Shown: piece after piece, positions 8,936 to 18,054 of the stretch
Layout of the letters: the number at the start of each line of letters is the position of its first letter
How positions within the stretch are numbered: position 1 is the stretch's first letter
DNA from: Streptosporangium sandarakinum
Lineage (GTDB): Bacteria > Actinomycetota > Actinomycetes > Streptosporangiales > Streptosporangiaceae
Length of the DNA: 64,000 nucleotides
Direction: 5' to 3'
Assembly: GCF_013409935.1 (NCBI RefSeq)
Contig: NZ_JACCCO010000001.1
Span: forward strand, 3,720,001-3,784,000
Notes under the pieces: model-generated
Seen by the model: the letters and a program-made list of their open reading frames with translations, nothing else
Told to the model about the DNA's origin: nothing
Database searches by the model: none
Program-made: the position numbers and the translations under genes

Positions 8936-11900
8936 TCACCTCCCGCCGCGAACCGGCCGCGTCCCGTCCGCCCCCGCCCGCGTCGCGTCCGCTCCCGCCT
9001 GGTCCGCACGCGTCCCGGACCCGTCCGCCCGTGTCCCCTCGGCCCGGTCCCGCCCGGCGGCGGCGAGGACCTCCGCCAGGTGCAGCGCCCGGCGGCCGGT
9101 CCCGGCCTGTTCGAGCTGGGTCCGGCAGCTGAACCCGTCGGCGAGGACCAGCGTGTCCGGCCCGGCCGCGCGCACGGCGGGAAGCAGCTCCTGCTCGGCG
9201 CAGGCCATCGACACCTCGTGGTGGCCGGCGGTGAAGCCGAAGTCCCCGGCGAGGCCGCAGCAGCCGCCGACCACGTCGAGACGGACCCCGGCGCGTTCCA
9301 GCAGGCGGCGGTCGGTGTCGTAGCCGAGTACCGAGTGGTGGTGGCAGTGCGGCTGGGAGACCGCCGTCCCGCCGATCCGCGGCGGCTCCCACCCCTCGGC
9401 GCCGGTGAGCAGCTCGGCCAGCGTGCGGGTCTGCTCCGCCAGCCGGGCCACGTCCCGGTCGTGCGGGAACAGCCCGGCGGCGTCGTCGCGGAACACGGAG
9501 GCGCAGCTCGGCTCCAGCGCGAGGATCGGCACGCCGCGGCGCAGCAGCGGGGTGAGCGCGCGCACGGTACGGCGCAGCACCCGCCGGGCCACGCCGAGTT
9601 GGCCGGTGGAGATCCAGGTCAGTCCGCAGCACAGCGTGCGGGGCGGGACGAGGACGCGGTATCCGGCCTCCTCCAGGACGTCCACCGCGGCGCGGCCGAT
9701 CCGCGGGGCGAAGTTGTCGGTGAAGGTGTCGGGCCACAGCAGCACCGGCCCGCGCTCCCCGCCACCGCGCGGGCCGCGCCGCCGGTACCAGTCGCTGAAG
9801 CGGGCGCCGGCGAAGGCCGGCAGGGTCCTGGCCGGATCCACGCCGCCCAGCCGTTTGAGCAGCGCCGCCGTGCCGGGCCCGTGGGCCAGCGCGTTGGCCG
9901 CCCGCGGGGCGAGCGCGGCCAGGCGCGCCCACAGCGGCAGCCAGCCCATCGAGTAGTGGGCGGCCGGGCGGAGCCTGCGGGCGTAGTGGTGGGAGAGGAA
10001 CTCGGCCTTGTAGGTGGCCATGTCGACGTTCATCGGGCAGTCGTGCTTGCAGCCCTTGCACGCCAGGCACAGGTCGAGGGCGTCCCGTACGGCCTCGGAG
10101 CGCCAGCCGTCGCCGACCGGCGAGTCGGCGTGGCCGCCGAGCATCTCGAACAGCAGCCGGGCGCGGCCCCGGGTGGAGTGCTCCTCCTCGCGGGTGGCGC
10201 GGTAGGAGGGGCACATGACGCCGCCGTCGTGCCTGCGGCACTGGCCGACGCCGACGCAGCGCATGACGGCGCGCTGGAAGCTTCCGTCGTCTTCGGGGTA
10301 GCCGAAGTGGACGCGCGGGTCGGCCGGGGTCCAGCCGGTGCCCAGCCGCAGGTTCTCGTCCACCCGGTAGGGGGCGACGATCTTCCCCGGGTTCATCCGG
10401 TCGCCGGGGTCGAACACCGCCTTGATCCGGCCGAACGCCGCCATGACCGTGTCGCCGAACATCCTGGGCAGCAACTGCCCGCGCGCCTGCCCGTCGCCGT
10501 GCTCCCCCGACAGCGACCCGCCGTAGGAGACGACCAGGTCGGCGGCCCGGCCGAGGAAGGAGGTGAAGGCGGCGATGCCGTCGGCGGTGACCAGGTCGAA
10601 CGGGATGCGGGTGTGCACGCAGCCCTGCCCGAAGTGCCCGTACAGCGAGGCGGCGCCGTACCCGTGATCCTCCAGGAGCCCGCGCAGGTCCCGCAGGTAG
10701 CCGCCGAGCCGTTCCGGTGGCACGGCCGAGTCCTCCCAGCCCTCCCACGTCTCGTGCATGCCGGGGACGCGCGCGGTGGCTCCCAGCCCGGACTCGCGGA
10801 GCTCCCACAGCTGCTTCTCGGTCCTCTCGTCGTCGAAGAAGGCGACGTGCGGCTCGTGCTCGGTGCCGCCGAGGTCGTGGGTGAGGGCGCGGGCCCGCTC
10901 GTCGGCCTCGCGCTGGGAGCCGGCGCCGAAGGACACCATCAGCCAGCCGCCGCCCTCGGGCAGCCGCTTCACGGCGTCGGGGTGCATGCCCTTGCGCCGT
11001 TCGTAGTCGATCAGCTTGTCGTCCACGCCCTCCAGCTGCAGCGGACGGTGGGCGGCGATGCGCGGCACCGCGTCGGCGGCGGCGATGATGTCGTGGTAGC
11101 CGAGCAGGACGAGGCTCTCGGCGGCCGGGGCCGGCACCAGGCACAGCTCGGCCCGCAGTACGGCGACCAGCGTTCCCTCGGAGCCGACCAGCGCCCTGGC
11201 CAGGTGGAAGTCCCCGCCGGGCAGGAGCTGGTCGATGTTGTAGCCCGACACCCGCCGCGGGATGTCGGGGAAGCGGCGGCGGATCTCCCCGGCGTCGGCG
11301 GCGACGATCTCCCGCAGCTCGCGGTAGATCTCCGCCCGCCGGCCGCCCCCGGCGAGGATCCGCGCGTACTCCTCGTCATCGGTCGCGCCGACCCACATCC
11401 GCGTGCCGTCGTAGGTGAGGACCTCCAGGCGGCTGACGTTGTCGGCGGTCTTGCCGTACGCCTGCGCGGTCGATCCGCAGGAGTTGTTGCCGATCATCCC
11501 GCCGAGCGTGCACTGGGAGTGCGTGGAGGGCCGGGGCCCGAACATCAGCCCCGTCGGCGCCAGCCGCGCGTTGAGGACGTCGAGCACGATCCCCGGCTCG
11601 ACGACGCAGGTCCGGGCGTCGGCGTCCACGGAGACGAGGCGGTCGCAGTACTTCGACCAGTCGATCACCACGGCGACGTTGCAGGTCTGCCCGGCCAGGC
11701 TGGTTCCGCCGCCCCGCGAGGTGACGGGCGCCCCGTGCTCCCGGCAGACCGCGATCGCCTCGGCGGCGGCCTCGACCGTGCGGGGCACCACCACGCCCAG
11801 CGGCACCTGCCGGTAGTTGGAGCCGTCGGTGGAGTAGGCGCCGCGGCTGCCGGGGTCGAACCGCACCTCGCCGTCCACCCGGGCGGTCAGGTCGCGCTCC

Positions 11901-11974
11901 AGGTCGCGCACCCGCACGTACGGCTGGGCCGGGCGGGCCGTGACCGGCGCCGGAACCGGGATGACCGGGCTCAT
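8936..11974 (-). CDS. FAD-binding and Fe-S oxidoreductase (D-lactate/glycolate dehydrogenase type, GlcD-GlcF fusion)
   Basis: This 1012-residue protein fuses a FAD-linked 2-hydroxyacid oxidase to an iron-sulfur electron-transfer module. The N-terminal PCMH-type FAD domain shows TSRGGGTSLAGQT (about 88-101) and GGMIGNNSCG. A FAD-oxidase C-terminal domain follows. Next come two ferredoxin-like cysteine clusters, C-x5-C-x7-C and CLACKGCKHDCP (about 570-650), and two CCG motifs (LCCGLTW and GGCCGLAGDFG). The family oxidises D-lactate, glycolate or D-2-hydroxyglutarate and passes electrons to the respiratory chain. The start at 11974 has GGGGAGGTG ahead and lies 5 bp after the TPP-enzyme stop. The last 35 or so residues are low-complexity Arg/Ala/Asp. 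Confidence 0.88.
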   Translation of the reverse strand: MSPVIPVPAPVTARPAQPYVRVRDLERDLTARVDGEVRFDPGSRGAYSTDGSNYRQVPLGVVVPRTVEAAAEAIAVCREHGAPVTSRGGGTSLAGQTCNVAVVIDWSKYCDRLVSVDADARTCVVEPGIVLDVLNARLAPTGLMFGPRPSTHSQCTLGGMIGNNSCGSTAQAYGKTADNVSRLEVLTYDGTRMWVGATDDEEYARILAGGGRRAEIYRELREIVAADAGEIRRRFPDIPRRVSGYNIDQLLPGGDFHLARALVGSEGTLVAVLRAELCLVPAPAAESLVLLGYHDIIAAADAVPRIAAHRPLQLEGVDDKLIDYERRKGMHPDAVKRLPEGGGWLMVSFGAGSQREADERARALTHDLGGTEHEPHVAFFDDERTEKQLWELRESGLGATARVPGMHETWEGWEDSAVPPERLGGYLRDLRGLLEDHGYGAASLYGHFGQGCVHTRIPFDLVTADGIAAFTSFLGRAADLVVSYGGSLSGEHGDGQARGQLLPRMFGDTVMAAFGRIKAVFDPGDRMNPGKIVAPYRVDENLRLGTGWTPADPRVHFGYPEDDGSFQRAVMRCVGVGQCRRHDGGVMCPSYRATREEEHSTRGRARLLFEMLGGHADSPVGDGWRSEAVRDALDLCLACKGCKHDCPMNVDMATYKAEFLSHHYARRLRPAAHYSMGWLPLWARLAALAPRAANALAHGPGTAALLKRLGGVDPARTLPAFAGARFSDWYRRRGPRGGGERGPVLLWPDTFTDNFAPRIGRAAVDVLEEAGYRVLVPPRTLCCGLTWISTGQLGVARRVLRRTVRALTPLLRRGVPILALEPSCASVFRDDAAGLFPHDRDVARLAEQTRTLAELLTGAEGWEPPRIGGTAVSQPHCHHHSVLGYDTDRRLLERAGVRLDVVGGCCGLAGDFGFTAGHHEVSMACAEQELLPAVRAAGPDTLVLADGFSCRTQLEQAGTGRRALHLAEVLAAAGRDRAEGTRADGSGTRADQAGADATRAGADGTRPVRGGR

Positions 11975-11979
11975 CGCGC

Positions 11980-13746
11980 TCACCTCCCCAGTTGGGAGAT
12001 CTTGTCCTTGAACAGGGTGGTGGCGATCGCCGCCCGGTGCGGCTGCCCCCTGAGGAACGCCTCGGCGAACTTGATCGCCTGGTCGTGACCGACCTTGCCG
12101 GGCATCGGCGGCTCGTTCGGGTTGACGTCCACGTCCACCAGGGCGGGACCGTCGTGCGCGAGTGCCTGCCGTACGGCCTCCTCGACGTCGCCGGGGGCCT
12201 TCACCTTGCGGCCGTAGGCGCCGCAGGAGCGCGCCCAGGCGGAGAAGTCGGAGGCCGGCTCGGCGAACCGCACGCCGTGTTCGGGGTAGCCGAGCACCAT
12301 CTGCTCCCACAGGATCTGGCCGAGGGCGTTGTTGTTGTTGATCACGACTTTGATCGGCAGCCGGTGCTGCGCGGCGGTGAGGAACTCGGCCATCAGCATC
12401 GCGAAGCCGCCGTCGCCGACGAACGCGATCACCTGCCGGCCGGGGAAGGCGTGCTGCATCGCGATCGCGTACGGCAGGCCGGGCGCCATCGTGGCGAGGT
12501 TGCCCGACAGGTAGAACCGCCGGTCGCCCCGGATCGTCCAGTGCCGCGCCGCCCAGGTGGCGATCGTGCCGGAGTCGCAGGTGAGGATCGCGTCGTCGGC
12601 CGCGGCCCGGTCCACGCAGCCCATCAGGTACTGCGGGGCGATCGGGTCGCGGTCGGGCGACTCCAGGGCCGCCATGTCGGCGCGCCAGCGGTCCATCGCC
12701 CGCCGGTACTTCTCCAGGTGGCCCCGGTCGTTCTTGCGCCTCAGCAGCGGCAGCAGCGCGGCCAGCCCCTCCTTCGCGTCGCCGATCATCGGCACCTGGG
12801 TCGGCATGCGCACGCCGGCCCGCGTCGGGTCGGCCTCGATCTGCACCACGCGGACCTTGCCCGGCTCGGGCAGGTGCTTGGTGTAGGGGAAGTTGGTGCC
12901 GACCATGAACAGGGTGTCGCAGTCGTCGACGAGGTCCTCCCCGGGCCTGGTGCCCAGCAGGCCGATCCCGCCGACCGCGTAGGGCGAGTCGTCGGGGATG
13001 ACGGCCTTGCCGGGCAGCGTCTTGATCACCGGGGCGCCCAGGACGTCGGCGACGGCCAGCACCTCCTCCCGCGCGTGCAGGGCGCCGGCCCCGGCCAGGA
13101 TCGCCACCCGCTCGCCGGCGTTGAGCACCCGGGCGGCGGCCTCCAGGTCCTCGGGGCGCGGCATGCCGGGCGCGGGCAGGTAGACCGGCGCGGTCGCCGG
13201 GGGCCGCGCCGGGGCGACGTGCTGGTAGGGGTCGGCGTCGGCCGGGGCCACCTGCACGTCGTTGGGCAGGCACAGGTGGGCCACGCCGCGCCGGGCGTAG
13301 GCGGTGCGGATCGCGAGGTCCACCACCCCGGGAAGCTGCGCCGGGTTGTCCACGACGAGGTTGTACTCGGCGAGATCGGCGTACAGCCGGTCGAGGTGGA
13401 CCTCCTGCTGGTAGCCGGTGCCCAGCACGCTGGTCTCCTGCATGCCGGTGATCGCCAGCACGGGCTGATGGTCGAGCTTGGCGTCGTAGAGGCCGTTGAG
13501 CAGGTGGATGCCACCGGGCCCGGAGGTCGCCAGGCAGACTCCGATGCGCCCGGTCGCCTTGGCGTGGGCGGTCGCCATGAACGCGGCGGCCTCCTCGTGG
13601 TGCACGAGGACGAACCGGACCCGGTCGGTGTGGCGGCGCAACCCTTCCATGATCCCGTTGATGCCGTCGCCGGGCAGGCCGAAGACGGTGTCGACTCCCC
13701 AGGCGGCCAGTCGTTCGATGAGCACTTCGGAGGCGATGTCGGTCAT
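11980..13746 (-). CDS. Thiamine pyrophosphate-requiring enzyme, pyruvate oxidase/PoxB type
   Basis: A 588-residue TPP enzyme of the acetolactate synthase/pyruvate oxidase family. The N-terminal TPP domain starts at ASEVLIERLAAWGVDTVFGLPG and carries catalytic Glu51 (VHHEEAAAF). The central nucleotide-like domain follows. The C-terminal TPP-binding motif is GDGGFAMLMAEF...NNN near 445-475. Overall similarity is to the actinobacterial pyruvate oxidase-like group rather than to biosynthetic IlvB, and no small subunit gene is adjacent. The likely reaction is decarboxylation of pyruvate or another 2-oxoacid. It is the first gene of a minus-strand pair with the FAD/Fe-S protein. The ATG at 13746 begins MTDIASE. 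Confidence 0.85.
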   Translation of the reverse strand: MTDIASEVLIERLAAWGVDTVFGLPGDGINGIMEGLRRHTDRVRFVLVHHEEAAAFMATAHAKATGRIGVCLATSGPGGIHLLNGLYDAKLDHQPVLAITGMQETSVLGTGYQQEVHLDRLYADLAEYNLVVDNPAQLPGVVDLAIRTAYARRGVAHLCLPNDVQVAPADADPYQHVAPARPPATAPVYLPAPGMPRPEDLEAAARVLNAGERVAILAGAGALHAREEVLAVADVLGAPVIKTLPGKAVIPDDSPYAVGGIGLLGTRPGEDLVDDCDTLFMVGTNFPYTKHLPEPGKVRVVQIEADPTRAGVRMPTQVPMIGDAKEGLAALLPLLRRKNDRGHLEKYRRAMDRWRADMAALESPDRDPIAPQYLMGCVDRAAADDAILTCDSGTIATWAARHWTIRGDRRFYLSGNLATMAPGLPYAIAMQHAFPGRQVIAFVGDGGFAMLMAEFLTAAQHRLPIKVVINNNNALGQILWEQMVLGYPEHGVRFAEPASDFSAWARSCGAYGRKVKAPGDVEEAVRQALAHDGPALVDVDVNPNEPPMPGKVGHDQAIKFAEAFLRGQPHRAAIATTLFKDKISQLGR

Positions 13747-13889
13747 ACATGCGAGCGTGCGCCGGGCGGGTGCCGCCAAACGTTCGCCGAATGGAAAGTC
13801 TCGCCTTTTGCCGAGATTTGCCGTTGATCAAATGTCCCGGGGATATGGCGGCCCGGCTTCCGGCGGGAGGCTACAGAGGGGGAGGCGTG

Positions 13890-14984
13890 ATGACGGCGAT
13901 CAAGGAGATACGCGCCGCGGCCTACCGGGTGCCGACCGACCGCCCGGAGGCGGACGGCACCCTGGCCTGGGACGCGACGACGCTGGTGGTGGTGGAGGCC
14001 GACGCGGAGAACACAACCGGCACCGGCTGGACCTACGCGCCCGCGGCCGCCGCGGTCTTCGTCACCGAGGCCCTGGCCGGTACGGTGGCCGGCGCCGACG
14101 CGATGGACATCCCCGCGACCTGGACGGCGATGACCCGCCGGGCGCGCAACGCCGGCCGCCCCGGGGCCGCCGGATACGCGATCTCCGCGGTGGACGTCGC
14201 CCTGTGGGACCTCAAGGCCCGGCTGCTGGGCACGCCGCTCACCCGCCTGTTCGGCGCCGCCCGCCCGGACGTGCCGGTCTACGGATCGGGCGGGTTCACC
14301 ACCTACGACGACGACACCACCCGCGCGCAGCTCCGGCACTGGGCGCACGAGCTGGGCATCCCCCGCGTGAAGATCAAGATAGGTGAGTCCCGCGGCACCG
14401 CCCCCGGCCGCGACCTGCACCGCGTCGCCGTCGCCCGCGAGGCCGTCGGCCCCGGCACCGAGCTGTACGTCGACGCCAACGGCGGCTACACCGCCAAGCA
14501 GGCCGTACGGCTGGCCTCCCTCCTCGACGGCCAGGGCGTGAGCTGGTTCGAGGAGCCGGTCTCCTCCGACGACCTGGCCGGGCTGCGCCTCGTGCGCGAG
14601 CGGATCGGCGCCGACGTCGCCGCCGGCGAGTACGGGAGCGACCTGACCTACTTCACCCGGATGTGCCAGGCGGGCGCCGTGGACTGCCTGCAGATCGACG
14701 CCACCCGCTGCGGCGGCTACACCGGCTGGTTCGGCGCCGCCGCGATCGCCGCCGGGCACCATCTGGAGGTGTCCGCGCACTGCGCGCCCAACCTGCACCT
14801 GCCCGCCGCCGCGGCCACCCCCGGCCTGCGCCACGTCGAGTGGTTCCACGACCACGCGCGCATCGAGGCCGAGCTGTTCGACGGCGCCGCCGACCCCGCC
14901 GGGGGGACCGCGCGCCCCCGAGCCGACACTCCCGGCCACGGCCTGACCCTGAGGCCCGGCGCCGCCGGCCACCGCGTCGCCTGA
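13890..14984 (+). CDS. Enolase-superfamily enzyme (mandelate racemase/muconate lactonizing group)
   Basis: A 364-residue enolase-superfamily acid-sugar dehydratase or lactonizing enzyme. The capping domain is N-terminal. The barrel shows the KxK base motif (VKIKIG, about 160-165), metal ligands at YVDANGGY (D near 195), WFEEP (E near 222) and AGEYG (E near 246), and a histidine in VSAHCAPNLHL near 296. These fit proton abstraction alpha to a carboxylate with Mg2+. The exact substrate is not assignable. ATG 13890 is preferred to GTG 13887, because GGGGGAGG ends 4 bp before the ATG. It is divergent from the TPP enzyme. Confidence 0.87.
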   Translation: MTAIKEIRAAAYRVPTDRPEADGTLAWDATTLVVVEADAENTTGTGWTYAPAAAAVFVTEALAGTVAGADAMDIPATWTAMTRRARNAGRPGAAGYAISAVDVALWDLKARLLGTPLTRLFGAARPDVPVYGSGGFTTYDDDTTRAQLRHWAHELGIPRVKIKIGESRGTAPGRDLHRVAVAREAVGPGTELYVDANGGYTAKQAVRLASLLDGQGVSWFEEPVSSDDLAGLRLVRERIGADVAAGEYGSDLTYFTRMCQAGAVDCLQIDATRCGGYTGWFGAAAIAAGHHLEVSAHCAPNLHLPAAAATPGLRHVEWFHDHARIEAELFDGAADPAGGTARPRADTPGHGLTLRPGAAGHRVA

Positions 14985-15063
14985 CCGGGAAGGCCACCGG
15001 GGATCGGCGGGGACACGGGACAGACCAGAAGGCGGCACGGGACGGACCGGCAGGAGGCACGGG

Positions 15064-16866
15064 ATGCGGATCGAGGACTACGCGCTGGTCGGCGACATGC
15101 ACACCGCCGCCCTGGTCGGGCGGGACGGTTCGGTGGACTGGCTGTGCCTGCCGCGCTTCGACTCCGGGGCCTGCTTCGCCGCGCTGCTGGACGGCCCGCG
15201 CGCCGGACGCTGGCTGCTGGCGCCGGCCGGCCGGGAGACCTGCACCGGACGCCGCTACCGCGGCGACACGCTGGTGCTGGAGACGACGTGGGACTCCCCG
15301 GACGGGTGCGTGCGCGTCGTGGACTTCATGCCGGCCCGCGGCGAGGCGCCCGACCTGGTGCGCGTCGTCGAGGGCGTCCGCGGCCGGGTCGAGATGCGCA
15401 CCGAGCTGACACTGCGCTTCGACTACGGCCGCGTCGTGCCCTGGCTCCGCCACGAGGGCGGCCGGCTCGCCGTCGTGGCCGGCCCGGACGCCGCCTGGCT
15501 CCAGTGCCCCATCCCGCTGTGCCCCGACAAGAAGGCCCACCGGACCACCGCCGCCTTCACCGTCTCCGCCGGGGACCGGGTGCCGTTCGTGCTGACCTGG
15601 CGGGAGTCGTGGCTGCCCCGCCCCGACCGGACCGACGCCGAGGAGTCCCTGACCGCCACCGAGCGGATGTGGACCCACTGGCTCTCGGACTGCCGCTACG
15701 ACGGGGAGTACGGCGAGGCCGTCCGGCGCAGCCTCCTCACCCTCAAGGCGCTGACCTACGCCCCCACCGGGGGCCTGGTCGCCGCCCCCACCACCTCCCT
15801 GCCCGAGCGGCCCGGCGGGACCCGCAACTGGGACTACCGCTACAGCTGGCTGCGGGACGCGACCTTCACCCTGCAGGCGCTGATGCACGCCGGGTACGAC
15901 GACGAGGCCACCGCCTGGCGCGACTGGCTGCTGCGGGCCGTCGCCGGCGAGCCCGCCGACCTCCAGACCATGTACACCCTCGACGGCGGCCGCCGGATCC
16001 CGGAGTGGAACCCCGACTGGCTGGCCGGCTACGAGGGGGCGCAGCCGGTGCGGATCGGCAACGCCGCCTCCGCCCAGTTCCAGCTCGACGTCTACGGCGA
16101 GATCATGGACTGCCTGGAGCTGGCGCGCGACGCCGGGCTCAGGCCGAACGACGACGCGTGGGACCTCCAGCTCGTCCTCATGGACTACCTGGAGGGCGCC
16201 TGGCGCAAGCCCGACAACGGGCTGTGGGAGACGCGCGGCCCGCGCCGCGACTTCGTCCACTCCAAGGTCCTCGCGTGGGTCGCGGCGGACCGCATGATCT
16301 CCGCCGTCGAGAACCACGGCCGCGAGGGCCCCGCGGACCGCTGGCGGGCGCTGCGCGAGGAGATCCACCGGGACGTCTGCGCCCGCGGCTACGACCCCGG
16401 CCGCAACACCTTCACCCAGTACTACGGCTCGACGGGCCTGGACGCCGCGCTGCTGCTCATCCCCAGGCTCGGCTTCCTGCCGCTCGACGACCCCCGCGTC
16501 GCCGGGACGGTGGACGCGGTACGGCGCGAGCTGTGCGAGGACGGCTTCGTCCATCGCTACCGTTCCGGCACCGGGGACGTGGACGGCCTAATCGGGGGCG
16601 AGGGGGCCTTCCTCGCCTGCTCCTTCTGGCTGGCCGACGCGCTGGCCCTGCTCGGCCGCCGGGAGGAGGCCCGGGAGCTGTTCGACCGGCTGCTCGCGGT
16701 CCGCAACGACGTCGGCCTCCTCGCCGAGGAGTACGACGCCGTCCACCACCGCCAGCTCGGCAACTTCCCGCAGGCCTACAGCCACGTGTCGATCGTCAAC
16801 ACCGCGGTCGCGCTGGCCGGTGACAGTCGCACCCGCCGCGCCCGCGGACACCCGGGCGGCTCCTGA
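15064..16866 (+). CDS. Glycoside hydrolase family 15 protein (trehalase/glucoamylase-like)
   Basis: A 600-residue cytoplasmic GH15 protein without signal peptide. The N-terminal beta-sandwich begins IEDYALVGDMHTAALVGRDG, with DWLCLPRFDS. The (alpha/alpha)6 barrel contains the diagnostic RNWDYRYSWLRDATF (about 255-270) and the PLARKPDNG-like segment AWRKPDNGLWE. Actinobacterial members of this type hydrolyse trehalose or short alpha-glucans by inversion. The choice between trehalase and glucoamylase cannot be made from motifs alone. GGCAGGAGG precedes the ATG. It lies 79 bp after the enolase-superfamily gene on the same strand. Confidence 0.9.
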   Translation: MRIEDYALVGDMHTAALVGRDGSVDWLCLPRFDSGACFAALLDGPRAGRWLLAPAGRETCTGRRYRGDTLVLETTWDSPDGCVRVVDFMPARGEAPDLVRVVEGVRGRVEMRTELTLRFDYGRVVPWLRHEGGRLAVVAGPDAAWLQCPIPLCPDKKAHRTTAAFTVSAGDRVPFVLTWRESWLPRPDRTDAEESLTATERMWTHWLSDCRYDGEYGEAVRRSLLTLKALTYAPTGGLVAAPTTSLPERPGGTRNWDYRYSWLRDATFTLQALMHAGYDDEATAWRDWLLRAVAGEPADLQTMYTLDGGRRIPEWNPDWLAGYEGAQPVRIGNAASAQFQLDVYGEIMDCLELARDAGLRPNDDAWDLQLVLMDYLEGAWRKPDNGLWETRGPRRDFVHSKVLAWVAADRMISAVENHGREGPADRWRALREEIHRDVCARGYDPGRNTFTQYYGSTGLDAALLLIPRLGFLPLDDPRVAGTVDAVRRELCEDGFVHRYRSGTGDVDGLIGGEGAFLACSFWLADALALLGRREEARELFDRLLAVRNDVGLLAEEYDAVHHRQLGNFPQAYSHVSIVNTAVALAGDSRTRRARGHPGGS

Positions 16867-16954
16867 CCCCGCCCCCGGACGGCCCGCCCCGGCCGACAGG
16901 ACCGGTCCCACGTACGGCCGGCATCGGTCGTCCGGGCGCGCGGAGTCAGGGAAG

Positions 16955-17815
16955 TCAGATGCGGGCGGCGCCGGCCATCAGCCGTTCGCAGACGTCCAGC
17001 AGGCGGCGGCGCAGCGGCCGGGCCCGCTCGGCGAACCCCCGCTGCTCGGCGGCGTACTCGGCCCGGCCCTCGGCCGTCTCGATCCGGATGGGCCGGTAGC
17101 CCAACCGGCCCAGGTCGTACGGGCTGGCCCGCATGTCCACGGCGCGGACGTCGCGGGCCAGCTCGAAGCAGTCGGCGACCAGCTCCCCGCAGACCAGCGG
17201 CGACAGCTTGTAGGCCCACTTGTACAGGTCCATGTTGGCGTGCAGACAGCCCGGCTGCTCCAGTTCCGGCTGCCGTTCCCGCGTGGGCTGCAACGCGTTC
17301 AGCGGGCGCGCCTCGGGGGTGAAGAAGCGGAACGCGTCGTAGTGGCTGCACCGCACCCCGCGTTGCTCCACGATCCGCGCGATCTCCTCCCCGGGCAGCC
17401 GCAGCGGCCAGGCGCCGTGCCGTACCTCCTCCGCCCGGTAGACCATCGCCCACTCGTGCAGGCCGAAGCAGCCGAGGAACGCCGGCCGGGACGCGGTGGC
17501 GGCCAGCAGCCGCGCGATCCACTCGACGGAGGATCCGCGCCGGTCCATCAGCGCCGCCACGTCGAGCGTCGCCCCCTCGGGGGTGTCGACGTAGTCGCGG
17601 CCGAGGTCGCGCGCGCCCCTGAGCAGCACATCCGCGCCCGGATGCCAGCGCCGCAACCGTCCGGGCCGATGCCCGTAGTAGGTGAACAGGAAGTCCTCGA
17701 CCGGGTGGGCCTCGCCCCGCGACCTGCGCGCCAGGTGCGGCGCCACCCACGCCTCGACGCGCCGCTCGTAGGCCGCCGCCCGGGCCCGCCACTCCTCCGG
17801 CTCCAGAACTTCCAC
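16955..17815 (-). CDS. Protein of the family annotated as '3-methyladenine DNA glycosylase' (function unproven)
   Basis: A protein of about 286 residues matching a conserved actinobacterial family usually labelled 3-methyladenine DNA glycosylase. Hallmarks are EEWRARAAAYERRVEAWVAPHL, HPVEDFLFTYYGHRPGRLRRWHPG, the HEWAMVYR motif, SHYDAFRFFTPEARPLN, and CLHANMDLYKWAYKL. I see no helix-hairpin-helix or Mpg fold motif, so the functional label is doubtful. The GTG at 17815 is chosen because family members begin just before the EEW block. The same frame is open to 17953, but that extension is Arg/Gly/Pro-rich and probably untranslated. It is convergent with the GH15 gene. Confidence 0.72.
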   Translation of the reverse strand: MEVLEPEEWRARAAAYERRVEAWVAPHLARRSRGEAHPVEDFLFTYYGHRPGRLRRWHPGADVLLRGARDLGRDYVDTPEGATLDVAALMDRRGSSVEWIARLLAATASRPAFLGCFGLHEWAMVYRAEEVRHGAWPLRLPGEEIARIVEQRGVRCSHYDAFRFFTPEARPLNALQPTRERQPELEQPGCLHANMDLYKWAYKLSPLVCGELVADCFELARDVRAVDMRASPYDLGRLGYRPIRIETAEGRAEYAAEQRGFAERARPLRRRLLDVCERLMAGAARI

Positions 17816-17962
17816 CGCTGCATGGTATGCGCGCCCGGACGGCGTCCGCCGCACGGCCCGGATCCGCGCTCCCCGCGGGCCCGGGGCCCCGGCGGGCCGA
17901 TGCCGCCGAGCGGGCCCTCCGGCGCCGCGCTCACGCGCCCGCGACCCCGTCATTGATTGCCG

Positions 17963-18001
17963 ACCGTTGACCCACTCGCGTCCAGCTCCGTGATCAACGG
18001 T
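17963..18001. promoter_or_regulatory. Inverted repeat CCGTTGA...TCAACGG upstream of secreted-protein gene
   Basis: CCGTTGA and TCAACGG form a perfect 7-bp inverted repeat with a spacer of about 24 bp. It lies upstream of the glycine-rich secreted-protein gene, between divergent genes. It could be an operator; no regulator can be named. Confidence 0.35.
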
Positions 18002-18054
18002 TCGATAACCTGGCGATCGTCACAGATAGTGACAGTGAGTGGACAGGAGGTCAT

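Noticed and set aside
11980-13746. Assignment as acetolactate synthase large subunit (IlvB)
   Set aside because: No small subunit or branched-chain genes nearby, and sequence blocks fit the pyruvate oxidase-like group better.
8936-13831. Single 1631-codon minus-strand frame suggesting a TPP-FAD/Fe-S fusion
   Set aside because: The upper part is the wrong frame of the TPP enzyme gene; the true TPP frame ends at 11980 and the FAD gene has its own ribosome-binding site and start at 11974.
14653-16554. 633-codon minus-strand frame
   Set aside because: Antisense to the GH15 gene, with no ribosome-binding site or recognisable domain.
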